From NCBI GenBank assembly GCA_026129765.1, contig JAHCHP010000015.1, forward strand, positions 1 through 64,000: a stretch of DNA of 64,000 nucleotides, read 5' to 3'. Origin of the DNA: Fimbriimonadia bacterium. GTDB lineage: Bacteria > Armatimonadota > Fimbriimonadia > Fimbriimonadales > GBS-DC. Made by a program: the position numbers and the translations under genes. Shown piece by piece: positions 17,142 through 26,152 of the stretch; the first letter of the stretch is position 1; the number at the start of each line of letters is the position of its first letter. Under the pieces are notes generated by a model. The model did no database searches, was not told the DNA's origin, and was given only the letters and a program-made list of their open reading frames with translations.

Positions 17142-19148
17142 CTACAGCCTTTCCTGCCACCAATTCAGGTAGCGGTTTAAGCGGTCGACTCGCAGGTCCG
17201 GGGGACCGTTGCGCGAGAACCCATGGCTGGTCTCTACCGGATAACGGACATAAATCACTTCCCTGCCCAATCGCTTCAGCGCGGAGAACATCTGATCTGC
17301 CTGCTCCATCGGACAACGTAAGTCGCCTTCGCTATGCACAATCATCAGCGGGGTCGTGATGTTCTTGACATAGGCAAAGGGCGAACACTCCCACAACTTC
17401 TCATTGTTCTCCCACGGCTCGCCTTCCCAATACCTGCCCGGTATCAGCGGGAAGTCGCTGGTGCCACCCATGCTGATCAAGTTAGAAACACAGCGGTCGG
17501 TGATCGCTGCCTTGAAACGGTTCGTATGTCCCACAATCCAGTTGGTCATGTAGCCGCCGTAGCTGCCGCCCGCCACCCCCATGCGTTCGGTGTCGACATA
17601 GGGCTGCTGCGCGACATAATCGGTCAGTTCCATCAAGTCCTTGTAATCTCGGTCGCCCCAGTTCCCCTTGATCGCGGAGGTAAATGCTTCGCCATACCCC
17701 TTGCTGCCCCGTGGGTTGGAAAAAACGACCACATAGCCGTTGGCAGCGTGCAGTTGAAACTCAAAGAAGAAGACATTGCCATACATCGCATGGGGTCCGC
17801 CGTGAATCATCAAAATCGTGGGGTATTTCTTGGCGGGATCAAAGTCGGTCGGTTTCACAATCCAACCCTGCACTTGAACACCGTCGCTGGCAGTGATATG
17901 GAAGGTCTCCGGTTCGCTGATAGCGACCTCTTTTTTGAACTCTCCATTCAAATCGGTCACAGGATGGAAATCCATCTCGCCCGATAGCAGCCCCACACAG
18001 ACCTCATGCGGTTCCGTTAGATTGCCTACCAGCAAAGCAATCCGGTGAGCGGCATCATCAAAAGAGAAAGCCGCGATTTCGTGGGTACATTGCGTGAGTT
18101 TTTTCATCCCCTCACTGTTTAAGTTTAAACGACAAAGTTGCACATTTCCGTGTTCACTCAACAAGAAATAGAGCGATTGACTATCTTTCGTCCAACTGAG
18201 GCTTTCGCCGCCGCCAAACTCCCGGACATCGGTTAGAGTGCTGACTCCAACGCTGTTATCCAAGTCAGGCGTCTTATCTTTCGCGTCGCCTCCCGATGCC
18301 GATACGACCCACACATGCGGGTTGCGGGTTCCCCAAGAATCGTCGGGATATTCATGACCAATGTATGCCAAATGCTTACCATCGGGTGACCAGGTGAGCC
18401 CGGTTTTCGGTCCGGGCGGGGTCTCCACTTTGGTCAGTTCGCCGCCGGTGGCGGGAATCGTCCAGATATCCACATAGCCCGGCTCCGCGTCCGGTTCGGG
18501 CTGACGGTTTGAAAGGAATGCGAGGGTCTTTCCATCGGGCGACCAAGTCGGGTTGCCTTCGGCATAAACGGTACCGCTGGTGAGCGCGGTGGTTTCCCCC
18601 GTTTTAACATTCACCGTATAAAGATGGAACCGCTGATCCATAAAAAAGCCGTCGCCATCCAGCCGATAAAAGGCATGGGTTGCGACGCGGGGCGGATTAG
18701 AAAGCCCTTTTTCCTGACGCTGTTTTCGCGCCTCTTCGCGCCATTCGGGAGCCGTCTCACGGTAAACGAACGCCAGTTTAGAGCCGTCTGGCGACCAAAC
18801 AACCTCGCTAATCGCGCCCTCTTCCAAGCATGTCAAGGGGCGCGCTTCACCGCCATGAGCGGGCATCAAATAGATTTGCGCTTTGGTTTTTTGACGATTG
18901 GAGATGAAGGCGATCCATTGCCCGTCGGGGGACCAACGCGGCAGGCTGTCGCTGTGATCGCCATAGGTAAAAGGTTGCGGTTCGCCTCCTTCCGCGTTCA
19001 CGATCCATAGGTTGGAGAAATATTTGTTTTTATCGGAATCGATCCATTTTTTAACGAAGAGAACTCGATTGCCATCCGGCGAGATTTGAGGATCGCCTAA
19101 TAGCCGAATTCTAAATAGGTCCTCGACAGTGAGTTTACGCTTATCCAT
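17142..19148 (-). CDS. S9 family prolyl oligopeptidase/acylaminoacyl-peptidase
   Basis: A 668-residue serine peptidase. The first ~400 residues are a beta-propeller with many DPP/PD40 repeats (SPDGQWIAFISNRQ and similar), and the C-terminal ~250 form an alpha/beta-hydrolase. The triad is Ser in GGSYGGY (~527), Asp in HSEGDLRCPMEQ (~605) and His in ETSHGFSR (~642). No signal peptide is seen, so it is probably cytosolic and trims small peptides. TAAAAT lies 6 nt upstream of the ATG with no ribosome site. Confidence 0.93.
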   Translation of the reverse strand: MDKRKLTVEDLFRIRLLGDPQISPDGNRVLFVKKWIDSDKNKYFSNLWIVNAEGGEPQPFTYGDHSDSLPRWSPDGQWIAFISNRQKTKAQIYLMPAHGGEARPLTCLEEGAISEVVWSPDGSKLAFVYRETAPEWREEARKQRQEKGLSNPPRVATHAFYRLDGDGFFMDQRFHLYTVNVKTGETTALTSGTVYAEGNPTWSPDGKTLAFLSNRQPEPDAEPGYVDIWTIPATGGELTKVETPPGPKTGLTWSPDGKHLAYIGHEYPDDSWGTRNPHVWVVSASGGDAKDKTPDLDNSVGVSTLTDVREFGGGESLSWTKDSQSLYFLLSEHGNVQLCRLNLNSEGMKKLTQCTHEIAAFSFDDAAHRIALLVGNLTEPHEVCVGLLSGEMDFHPVTDLNGEFKKEVAISEPETFHITASDGVQVQGWIVKPTDFDPAKKYPTILMIHGGPHAMYGNVFFFEFQLHAANGYVVVFSNPRGSKGYGEAFTSAIKGNWGDRDYKDLMELTDYVAQQPYVDTERMGVAGGSYGGYMTNWIVGHTNRFKAAITDRCVSNLISMGGTSDFPLIPGRYWEGEPWENNEKLWECSPFAYVKNITTPLMIVHSEGDLRCPMEQADQMFSALKRLGREVIYVRYPVETSHGFSRNGPPDLRVDRLNRYLNWWQERL

Positions 19149-19154
19149 AGGGTT

Positions 19155-19160
19155 ATTTTA
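19155..19160 (-). promoter_or_regulatory. -10-like hexamer (TAAAAT) 6 nt from the S9 peptidase start
   Basis: On the minus strand TAAAAT, then AACCCT, then ATG. It is compatible with a leaderless message. An overlapping small inverted repeat, CCTGC/GCAGG, spans 19161-19177. Confidence 0.35.
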
Positions 19161-19207
19161 CCTGCTTCTGTGGCAGGAACTTGACAGGTTATCTCAAAAA
19201 GAAAACT

Positions 19208-20545
19208 ATGCAAATGGTTCAACCGACAGATGGCATGGTCATCATAGAGGATACGGTTTTCGCGCCCGGTATCTATCACCTTCCGAACGGCATCGCGATT
19301 GGCTCGGATAATGTTACTATCGATGGCAGCGGCGCGCTGTTGATTGGCAGCGAACGTCAAGGACGAGGTTTGACGATGGAAGCGCGCGCGGGAGTCTCCG
19401 TGAAAAACTTGCGTTTGCAGGGCTACTACCACGGGATTTGGGCGCATCGATGTGAACGCTTGACAATCGAAGGCTGCCAAGTTCGAGACACTGCCGAAGT
19501 CGACGCGAACACGATCTTTCTGGATATCTGGCTGCCTGCTGAAAAAGCCTATGGGGGTGGAATCTTTCTTTGGGAAGTGGTCGACAGCCGCATCTTGGAG
19601 AACGATCTTCAACATCAAATGAACGGTCTGCTGACCTATCAATGCCGCCACCTGCGCGTGGAGCGCAATCTTGCCAACTATAGCAGCGGCTATGGCATTC
19701 ATCTCTACGACACCTGCGACAGCGAGTTCATCGAGAACTATGTCGATTTCTGCTGCCGCTATCACCCGCGAGGAGAGCGCTACGGGCATATGGGCGCGGA
19801 CGCGACCGGTTTTCTGGTGGTCTATGGCTCGTCCCGAAACCAGTTTTTGCGTAATTTGGCGCGCATGGGAGGCGATGGCTTCTTCTTGGCGGGATTAAGC
19901 CCAGACGGTGAGCTTCGGGGCTGCGATGACAACTTGTTCGAGGGGAATGACGGATCCTATAGTCCCAATATCGCTTTTGAAGCCACCTTTTGCCGGGGGA
20001 ATCTGTTCCGGGATAATTTTGCGAACTATTGCAACTACGGATTCTGGTTGGGGTTTTCGCGCGACAACGTGATTGAGAACAACCGCATGATTCATAATCG
20101 CCAGGCGGGCATCGCGGTGGAGAACGGGATCGGCTTCACGGTCAAAGGCAACACTTTTCAGGCTTGTGGGCATGGGGTTCTGCTTTGGAGCAAGCGCGTG
20201 CCAGACTTTGACACAGCCGTTCCCGACAACGACACCAGCCGTGAATGGGAGATTGTGGAGAATGTCTTTATTCGGTGCGGAAAAGCGGTTCGTATCGCCG
20301 CGCAACAAGATCATGGGATTCGCGATTTGCCGCCTGAGGCTGAGCAGGCTCCGCGGCCACACCATCACACAATTCGCAAGAATGAGATTCAGGAAGGGCG
20401 CATAGGCATCGACTTGGTGAAAGCCGACCACACGGTTATTGAGGAAAACCTGATGAACCACAATGTGGAAGCCAACCTGCGGCAAGATGATGCGCAAGAG
20501 ACCCAGTTCCGATTCAACGTCGGCGCGGCGGGTGGCTATTTGTAA
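19208..20545 (+). CDS. Right-handed parallel beta-helix protein (PbH1/NosD-like)
   Basis: A 445-residue protein built from parallel beta-helix turns (repeated N-x-I-x-x-N pattern, such as NVIENNRMIHNRQAGIAVENG). This is the fold of pectate-lyase-like and NosD-type carbohydrate-binding or cleaving proteins. The ATG at 19208 is chosen; the frame is open from a TTG at 19181 with no better ribosome site. No signal peptide is seen. The enzymatic role is not identifiable. It converges on lpxC with a 10-bp overlap of the 3' ends. Confidence 0.75.
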   Translation: MQMVQPTDGMVIIEDTVFAPGIYHLPNGIAIGSDNVTIDGSGALLIGSERQGRGLTMEARAGVSVKNLRLQGYYHGIWAHRCERLTIEGCQVRDTAEVDANTIFLDIWLPAEKAYGGGIFLWEVVDSRILENDLQHQMNGLLTYQCRHLRVERNLANYSSGYGIHLYDTCDSEFIENYVDFCCRYHPRGERYGHMGADATGFLVVYGSSRNQFLRNLARMGGDGFFLAGLSPDGELRGCDDNLFEGNDGSYSPNIAFEATFCRGNLFRDNFANYCNYGFWLGFSRDNVIENNRMIHNRQAGIAVENGIGFTVKGNTFQACGHGVLLWSKRVPDFDTAVPDNDTSREWEIVENVFIRCGKAVRIAAQQDHGIRDLPPEAEQAPRPHHHTIRKNEIQEGRIGIDLVKADHTVIEENLMNHNVEANLRQDDAQETQFRFNVGAAGGYL

Positions 20546-21333
20546 GTCGCAATTGCCAAGTCGACCTGTTTGGCTAATTCCACGCCCAAGGTATGCCCTT
20601 GCTTGAGGGCGGTCAAGTGAAAGTCGCGCAAGTAGTACCCACACAGATAGAGATCGCCCAGCGCATCCAAGATTTTGTGACGCAGTGGCTCATCAGGAAA
20701 GCGCGGCGCGTTATGCCAGCCTTGTTCATCGATCACTAAGGCGTTGTCGAGGTCTGCGCCTTGCGCTAACCCCGCCGCTCGCAAGGCTTCCACCTCATGC
20801 AAAAAGCCAAAAGTACGCGCAGGCATGATCTCTTGCGTATACAAACGGAGGTCAAAAATGCCTGCCTCGACGCCCAAAGGGGGCGGAAAATGAATGTAGC
20901 CGAAAGCGGTTTGATTGCCTGGTTGTATTGCCATCACTTTCTCTTCATGTTGAACCGTGAGGGTTGGAACGAGGGGCGCGCTGTATGCAAGAGGCTGCAA
21001 CCCTGCCGATTGAATTAACTCATAAAACTTTTTCGCGCTGCCGTCTAACGCAGGCACTTCGGAACCTTCCATCACCTCGATATCACAGGCAACCACCGCA
21101 GCCCCCCAGAGCGCGGACATGAGATGTTCCACCGTGTTGATCTGAAACTCTTCATTCCCTAAAAGCGTGCTTCGAAGCGTGCTTTTCACGAAACGCCAAT
21201 GGGCGGGAAAGCGGCTGCCCGATCGGTAGAAAGTGATTCCCTGCTCTGCAGGATGAAGCCTCAAACGCGACTTTTCCCCGTTGTGAAGTCCTATGCCTTC
21301 AATCTCTACGGTGTTTTTGAGTGTGTAGGTCAT
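20536..21333 (-). CDS. lpxC: UDP-3-O-acyl-N-acetylglucosamine deacetylase
   Basis: A 265-residue zinc deacetylase, the committed step of lipid A synthesis. The Zn-binding His is in NTVEHLMSALWG. Further ligands or active residues lie in HKILDALGDLYLCG and QGHTLGVELAK. The N-terminus MTYTLKNTVEIEGIGLHNGE is typical, and the ATG at 21333 sits 12 bp after the lpxD stop; the longer open frame is rejected. It is the last gene of the outer-membrane operon starting at 26701. Its presence is direct evidence for a lipid-A-bearing outer membrane. Confidence 0.93.
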   Translation of the reverse strand: MTYTLKNTVEIEGIGLHNGEKSRLRLHPAEQGITFYRSGSRFPAHWRFVKSTLRSTLLGNEEFQINTVEHLMSALWGAAVVACDIEVMEGSEVPALDGSAKKFYELIQSAGLQPLAYSAPLVPTLTVQHEEKVMAIQPGNQTAFGYIHFPPPLGVEAGIFDLRLYTQEIMPARTFGFLHEVEALRAAGLAQGADLDNALVIDEQGWHNAPRFPDEPLRHKILDALGDLYLCGYYLRDFHLTALKQGHTLGVELAKQVDLAIATYK

Positions 21334-21344
21334 GGCAGGCTCTG

Positions 21345-22367
21345 TCACATTCCCAGTTTCTTCTCTAATGCCTGTATGCGCTCTGCCAACTGAGGTAAGC
21401 GATGAAAGTGAGACAGAATATGCAGCAATTCGCGGTGCGAAATCGCGGGCGTCCCCCAATAGACGGTGTTAGGCGCGAGATTCTTGGTGACTCCGCCCTG
21501 TGCGCCGACCACCGCTCCCTGCCCAATTCGGACATGGTCCTTCACACCGACTTGTCCCGCCAGCACGACATAATCTTCCAGCACGCTGCTGCCTGCAATC
21601 CCTACCTGAGATACGATCAAGCAGTGCGAGCCGACTTTCACATTGTGCGCGATCTGCGCCAGATTATCGATTTTTGTGCCTTTTCCGATTCGCGTTTCTG
21701 CTGTCATGGCGCGGTCTATCGTGGCATTGCTGCCGATTTCCACATCCTCCTCGACCACCACCGTCCCGATTTGCGGGATTTTATGATGGATGCCCTCATG
21801 CTGCACATAGGCATAGCCATCACCGCCAACGACCGCGCCGGGATGCAGTGCCACGCGATCCCCCAAAGCCACAAACGGCATGACGACCGCATGGGGATAC
21901 AGGGTACAGTCATCGCCAACGACCGCGCCATCGCCTACATAGACATAGGGGTAGATGTTCACGCGATGACCGATTTTCGCGCCGTCGCCAATCACCGCGT
22001 AGGGTTGAATACTGACCTCATCGCCCAACGATACTCCTGCGCCGATCACTGCCGTGGGATGAACCCCAAGCGCAGGCTTGGGCATAGGGTTAAACAGCGA
22101 CAGCGCCTGCGCAAACGCCAAACGCGGGTTCGGGTGCAAAAGAAACGCCTTTAAGTTCCCATTCGGGGGCGCGTGGTTCGGATGGACAATGATCGCGGCG
22201 GCAGGGGACTGTAGAGCTTGACGCAGTTTCCTTTCATCTTCTGCGTAGGTCAGTCCCTGGTCGGTAACATCTTCCAGACCACCTGCAGAGTGAATCAAGT
22301 GGTCTGGGTCTCCTCTTAGCACAGCGCGAATATGTTCAGCGATTTCAACGAGTCGATAAGCGGGCAT
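21345..22367 (-). CDS. lpxD: UDP-3-O-(3-hydroxyacyl)glucosamine N-acyltransferase
   Basis: A 340-residue left-handed beta-helix acyltransferase that adds the N-linked acyl chain in lipid A synthesis. The N-terminal uridine-binding domain is followed by about ten hexapeptide turns (VSIQPYAVIGDGAKIG and similar). The catalytic His is probably in DNLAQIAHNVKVG. The C-terminal helix (HRLPQLAERIQALEKKL) is typical of LpxD. Its start overlaps the upstream lipoprotein gene by 23 bp. Confidence 0.93.
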   Translation of the reverse strand: MPAYRLVEIAEHIRAVLRGDPDHLIHSAGGLEDVTDQGLTYAEDERKLRQALQSPAAAIIVHPNHAPPNGNLKAFLLHPNPRLAFAQALSLFNPMPKPALGVHPTAVIGAGVSLGDEVSIQPYAVIGDGAKIGHRVNIYPYVYVGDGAVVGDDCTLYPHAVVMPFVALGDRVALHPGAVVGGDGYAYVQHEGIHHKIPQIGTVVVEEDVEIGSNATIDRAMTAETRIGKGTKIDNLAQIAHNVKVGSHCLIVSQVGIAGSSVLEDYVVLAGQVGVKDHVRIGQGAVVGAQGGVTKNLAPNTVYWGTPAISHRELLHILSHFHRLPQLAERIQALEKKLGM

Positions 22368-23328
22368 AATCGTTTAGAAACTCCTCTGTTTTGTCGGGCG
22401 CGCGCGGGTCTTGGGTCAGTTTGTAGCCTTTTTTCGCTGCCCATTCTTCTGCCATTTGCTTCATTTGCGCGCGGGAAGCCTTCCTCCAGGCAGATTGAAT
22501 GGGTTCAATTTCATGCTGAAAACTTATACTTTTTGGCACTTTTGGAGGCTGAAACTGCATTGAGAGCGGTTTCATCTCTCGCGCGGGAAAGTTATCTTCC
22601 TCGATCAAGCGAGTCAGTTTGGGCTGTTGACTCAGCCAGTTGTTGGCATCACTGGTCGCCTGCGCCATGAATGCTTGTTTGCGCTGGTTCAGCAGCACAT
22701 CCACTTCCTCCATTGCCCGTTTGCGTTGTCGTTCTAACGCCTTCAACAGATCGGACTGCTCTTTCAGCCAGAGCTGGTTTTCCTTGTCCAGTTCAGTCTG
22801 CCAGCGCGCGAATTCTGGGGCGGTGGGACGATAACGCGACTGTTCAAACAGTAAGGTATATCGGCGGTTAGCAGAACGAATAAAGGCTTCACGCCACAGG
22901 CGATACCATTCGTCTTCAAATTGAGAATAGTCGACCGCTTGCAAGAGTTCCTGACGCCAAAGCGCGATTTGTGCCTGCATTTGCGCCGCGCCCGCTTGGA
23001 TCAAACTGTCAAGCGCTGTTTGCCTTTGTTGTTGGACGGCTTTATCGGCTTCTGCGCGCCGCTGTTTGATCAAGTTGCTCACCGGAGGCGCGGGAACATG
23101 GGGTAATGTGGCGGTTTCTGCGCGTGTCAAACGAGGCGAAAGCGAGGGGATTTCGCGAAGCGCGTCTGCTTGCGAGCCAAGCGACTTCAAAGCATCTGCG
23201 CCTAACGCGACTTGAGAGGCTTTTTCGAGGTCGATGCGGATTTCGGGGAGGGAGGGTGTTCGTTTAGAGCAGCCTGCAAAACACAGTATGGCAACCGCGC
23301 AGAGTACCGCAAGGAGCCACTTTCCCAT
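22345..23328 (-). CDS. Predicted lipoprotein, coiled-coil rich, unknown function, in the bamA-lpx operon
   Basis: Starting at ATG 23328 the product is 327 residues with a lipobox (AILCFAGC). The open frame to 23640 upstream runs through repeat-derived intergenic DNA and is not believed. The mature part is strongly helical with many Gln/Arg/Glu (VLLNQRKQAFMAQATSDAN), suggesting coiled coils. I do not recognise a family. Its place between a Skp/OmpH-like chaperone and lpxD suggests an envelope assembly role, perhaps a second periplasmic chaperone tethered to a membrane. Confidence 0.7.
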   Translation of the reverse strand: MGKWLLAVLCAVAILCFAGCSKRTPSLPEIRIDLEKASQVALGADALKSLGSQADALREIPSLSPRLTRAETATLPHVPAPPVSNLIKQRRAEADKAVQQQRQTALDSLIQAGAAQMQAQIALWRQELLQAVDYSQFEDEWYRLWREAFIRSANRRYTLLFEQSRYRPTAPEFARWQTELDKENQLWLKEQSDLLKALERQRKRAMEEVDVLLNQRKQAFMAQATSDANNWLSQQPKLTRLIEEDNFPAREMKPLSMQFQPPKVPKSISFQHEIEPIQSAWRKASRAQMKQMAEEWAAKKGYKLTQDPRAPDKTEEFLNDYARLSTR

Positions 23329-23664
23329 CAGGTTTGGAGAGACAGCCGCCCTTTGTCCTGCCTTTTCAGGGCAAGGCGCGTTTGAAAACTGCCCCAAGTG
23401 ATTCTCCCTCAGACGCATGGTTATCTTTGAACAACATTTTTGTTGACTTTGGAAGGCAGCCCCTTCGGCTTCGTTCAGGTTGACGGCGTTGTAAGGGCGC
23501 ACGCGTGTGCGCCTTCTTGGGGGCAGACCTATGTGTCTGCCCCCACATGCTGTTTTTGTCATGCCGAGCGTAGCCGAGGCATCTGCTGTTTGAGTTTTGG
23601 GACATACTTTTGTTGCGCGACCGTTAGATTGGGTAGACACGCAGGTCAGTCCCTATAAGCTTAT
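23329..23664. other. Intergenic stretch with dispersed hairpin repeats inside the outer-membrane operon
   Basis: This 336-bp gap between the skp-like gene and the lipoprotein gene has no believable coding. It holds a repeat phrase (23456-23487, recurring at 44766-44797), a hairpin at 23493-23515 (GGCGCAC/GTGCGCC), and a perfect 10-bp-stem hairpin at 23519-23544 (GGGGGCAGAC/GTCTGCCCCC). The TCATGCCGAGCG phrase at 23559 is shared with 3590. Confidence 0.6.
23519..23544. repeat. Perfect 10-bp-stem inverted repeat
   Basis: GGGGGCAGAC pairs exactly with GTCTGCCCCC across the 6-nt loop CTATGT. No T-run follows on the transcribed strand, so it is a repeat or processing hairpin more than a terminator. 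Confidence 0.65.
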
Positions 23665-24270
23665 TTACTTCTTATTGATACGCTTGATGACCTCGTCTGT
23701 CAAGTCGTTATCACAAAACAACACGGCTTCCGTATCAAACACAAGCGTAATTTTCTTTTCCTTTGCCACCGCAGCAATCGCGTCTTTCACTTGTGTTCGC
23801 ACTTCCTGGCGGCTCTTTTGCAACCGGTCTTGGAGTTGCGCATCCAATTGCTGCGCCAAGCCCTGCAACGCCTCGCGACTCTTCGTTTCCATCTGTGTGT
23901 ACTGGTCAAGCGCGAGTTTCTCTGTTTCAGAGGGAGTCGGTTTCTGCCGCAGAGTCGCTAATTCTTGGGCGCGCTGCTGGGAAAGGGCAGTGATGTCTTG
24001 GACCCGCTTTTGCTGCGCTTCGGTGGGCGCAGTAGCAGAGGTGATAACCCCATATAGTTCTTGCCGCTCGTCATCTTTCAGCAGCAAGTTCGCTTGCAAG
24101 TTTTGCAATAAAGTATTGTAGCGTTGCTGCAGCTGCTCCAGCTCAGTTAAGTTTTTTTTCGCCACATCCGCCTCATTGATCACACGGGCAAAATCGACAA
24201 CTCCATAGCTTTGCGCGCTTGCCAGGGTCATGGTCAAAGCCGCCGCCAATCCTAAAAAGAACATTCGCAT
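23665..24270 (-). CDS. skp: OmpH/Skp family periplasmic chaperone
   Basis: A 201-residue exported protein (signal peptide about 1-19, ending ASA). A short beta-strand (YGVVDFARVINE) is followed by long helices rich in Gln/Leu/Lys (LTELEQLQQRYNTLLQNL) and a C-terminal strand, KKITLVFDTEAVLFC, ending in DLTDEVIKRINKK. That ending is typical of OmpH/Skp, which holds unfolded outer-membrane proteins. It lies between bamA and lpxD, as in many diderms. Confidence 0.88.
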   Translation of the reverse strand: MRMFFLGLAAALTMTLASAQSYGVVDFARVINEADVAKKNLTELEQLQQRYNTLLQNLQANLLLKDDERQELYGVITSATAPTEAQQKRVQDITALSQQRAQELATLRQKPTPSETEKLALDQYTQMETKSREALQGLAQQLDAQLQDRLQKSRQEVRTQVKDAIAAVAKEKKITLVFDTEAVLFCDNDLTDEVIKRINKK

Positions 24271-24346
24271 CTGTTGTTTTCCTCCATGTTATTTATTCAC
24301 TGAGTATACCCCGTCCTTAGGTTGCCCCTTCGGGGATGCTGCATAA

Positions 24347-26143
24347 TTAGAATACCTGCCCCACGCTGAAGTGGGTTCGTCCACCGTCCTTTCCGATTCC
24401 ATAATCGATTCGGATCGGTCCCAAAGGCGTCCTCACGCGCACGCCAATTCCCAAACCTAATTGTGGTTTGAAATTGTTGTGTTGGGTAAAGTTATTCACG
24501 GTGGGATATCCGCCCCAAGCATCGCCCCAATCGGCAAACAGAACCGCTGTGAACGCTTTCTCGACGGGAATCCGGAATTCCAAACTGAAAATCAAGCTGT
24601 TTTTGCCCCAGAAACGGTCCTCTTGATAGCCGCGCAGCGTTTCTGCGCCGCCCACAAAGAACTGCTCAAAGAAAGGCACATTGCCGCTGATGTTGCCATA
24701 GAAGATGCGCGCTGCAAACACTTGGCGGCGGTCATCCGGCTTGGTGCGCCTCCCTTGCGGACTGAAGTAGTATCGCAGGTCCGCCGACGAACGCACGAAG
24801 TTGGAACGCCCCAGTTTGACGATGCTCAAAAATTGGTCTTCCACATCCCGAATGTTCGAGATACCGGGTTCCAGGCTCACAGACAGGAACTGTCCGGTCG
24901 CCGGATCAAGATCGAAATCGCGCGTATTCTGTGTAGCTCTGAACGAAATACTTGTAATTGAACCGTCTTGCCGGATAAATCCAGTGTTAGAGTCGGTGGC
25001 GACACGGTTCGTTTTGACATCTTCGGTTCTGAGGCTGATCGCTGCCGATAGGGTCTCGCCCAGCGGTCTGCCGACGGCTAAGCTGATTCCGCGCCGCCTC
25101 TCATCGTATCGCTGCTCCTGATCTTGACCCAAGCTACCACCAAAGAAATTGGAAGTGAAACGGTACAAAAGTTTGTTGTAGACCGATACTGATAAACTGG
25201 TCTCCCGCGAGTCCAGATATGGCTCAGTGAAGGACAACTCGATGCTGTTGCCCTGAGCGGTTCCAGTGCTTTGAAAATTGACGCCTACGGTCTGCCCGCT
25301 GCCGCGGAAATTGGTCTCGTACAGTTCTGCCAACCCCACCAGACGCTGGCGGCTATCGAGCGCAAACCCGACATTAATTCGCCCGGTCGGTCGCTCTTTC
25401 ACTAACAGGTTGACATCCACCACTCCGGGCGCAACGGGGTTTTCTTCTGGCTCCAGCGATTCGAAGAATCCGGTGTTATAGAGCCGGGTGAGGTCACGCT
25501 GCCATCGTTGAAGATTGAATAGATCGCCCGGTTTCGATCGAAATTCCCGACGAATGATTCGTTCCTTCGTTTTTGAATTGCCCGAAATCGTGATGTTCCC
25601 CAGCTTCAGCTCTTGTAAAGTGATTGCCAGCACGCCATCCTCGCCAGGTACCATCTCGTAGCCTTCCACCTCTACCACATAACCTTTCGCTTGGTACGCT
25701 TCGCGGAGGGCGATGGCATCAGGTCGGATATTGTTGAAGTTTAGCACCAGTCCTGGCTTATTGCGCAGTTTTTCCAGCAACTCCAGTTCGGTCAGTGCCG
25801 TGTTGCCTGAAAAGCGCGCCACTTTGATCAGCGGGTTCTCTTCCAGTTCTACGATCACCTTGAGGGTTCCCGTGCCTTCCACACCCTCTTCAACTGCGGT
25901 GCGGATTTCGGCTTTGGAAAAAAGCCCCATTGCTTCCAGGTTTTTCTTGTCTTGATCTCGGAGCGCGTCGGTATAGATTTCGCCCGGTTTCAAGCGCATG
26001 GCAGATGTGACGGACATCTGGTTGACGTTTTTGAGTCCTTTAATTTCGACAGTGGTGATACGGTTCGATTGCCCGAATGCGCTGCCAAACAACAGCGCGA
26101 TCAGCAAGCCTATCCACCTTCCATGTTGGTTAAACCAGTTCAT
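24347..26143 (-). CDS. bamA: Outer membrane protein assembly factor BamA (Omp85), short form with about three POTRA domains
   Basis: A 598-residue Omp85 protein that inserts beta-barrels into the outer membrane. The signal peptide is about 1-25. POTRA domains span about 27-250 (ITTVEIKGLKNVNQMSVTS starts the first); there is room for three, not the five of E. coli. The 16-strand barrel (~260-598) carries the lid-loop signature VRTPLGPIRIDYG near the C-terminus. It starts 10 bp after an ECF sigma gene and is followed by the skp-like gene. Confidence 0.93.
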   Translation of the reverse strand: MNWFNQHGRWIGLLIALLFGSAFGQSNRITTVEIKGLKNVNQMSVTSAMRLKPGEIYTDALRDQDKKNLEAMGLFSKAEIRTAVEEGVEGTGTLKVIVELEENPLIKVARFSGNTALTELELLEKLRNKPGLVLNFNNIRPDAIALREAYQAKGYVVEVEGYEMVPGEDGVLAITLQELKLGNITISGNSKTKERIIRREFRSKPGDLFNLQRWQRDLTRLYNTGFFESLEPEENPVAPGVVDVNLLVKERPTGRINVGFALDSRQRLVGLAELYETNFRGSGQTVGVNFQSTGTAQGNSIELSFTEPYLDSRETSLSVSVYNKLLYRFTSNFFGGSLGQDQEQRYDERRRGISLAVGRPLGETLSAAISLRTEDVKTNRVATDSNTGFIRQDGSITSISFRATQNTRDFDLDPATGQFLSVSLEPGISNIRDVEDQFLSIVKLGRSNFVRSSADLRYYFSPQGRRTKPDDRRQVFAARIFYGNISGNVPFFEQFFVGGAETLRGYQEDRFWGKNSLIFSLEFRIPVEKAFTAVLFADWGDAWGGYPTVNNFTQHNNFKPQLGLGIGVRVRTPLGPIRIDYGIGKDGGRTHFSVGQVF

Positions 26144-26152
26144 TGCCTCTCT

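Noticed and set aside
17134..17316. Longer N-terminus for the M.TaqI-like gene
   Set aside because: It would overlap the S9 peptidase by 175 bp, and the family begins close to the VETP segment.
23329..23640. N-terminal extension of the lipoprotein gene by 104 residues
   Set aside because: The extension translates hairpin repeats, and the ATG at 23328 gives a proper lipobox signal peptide.
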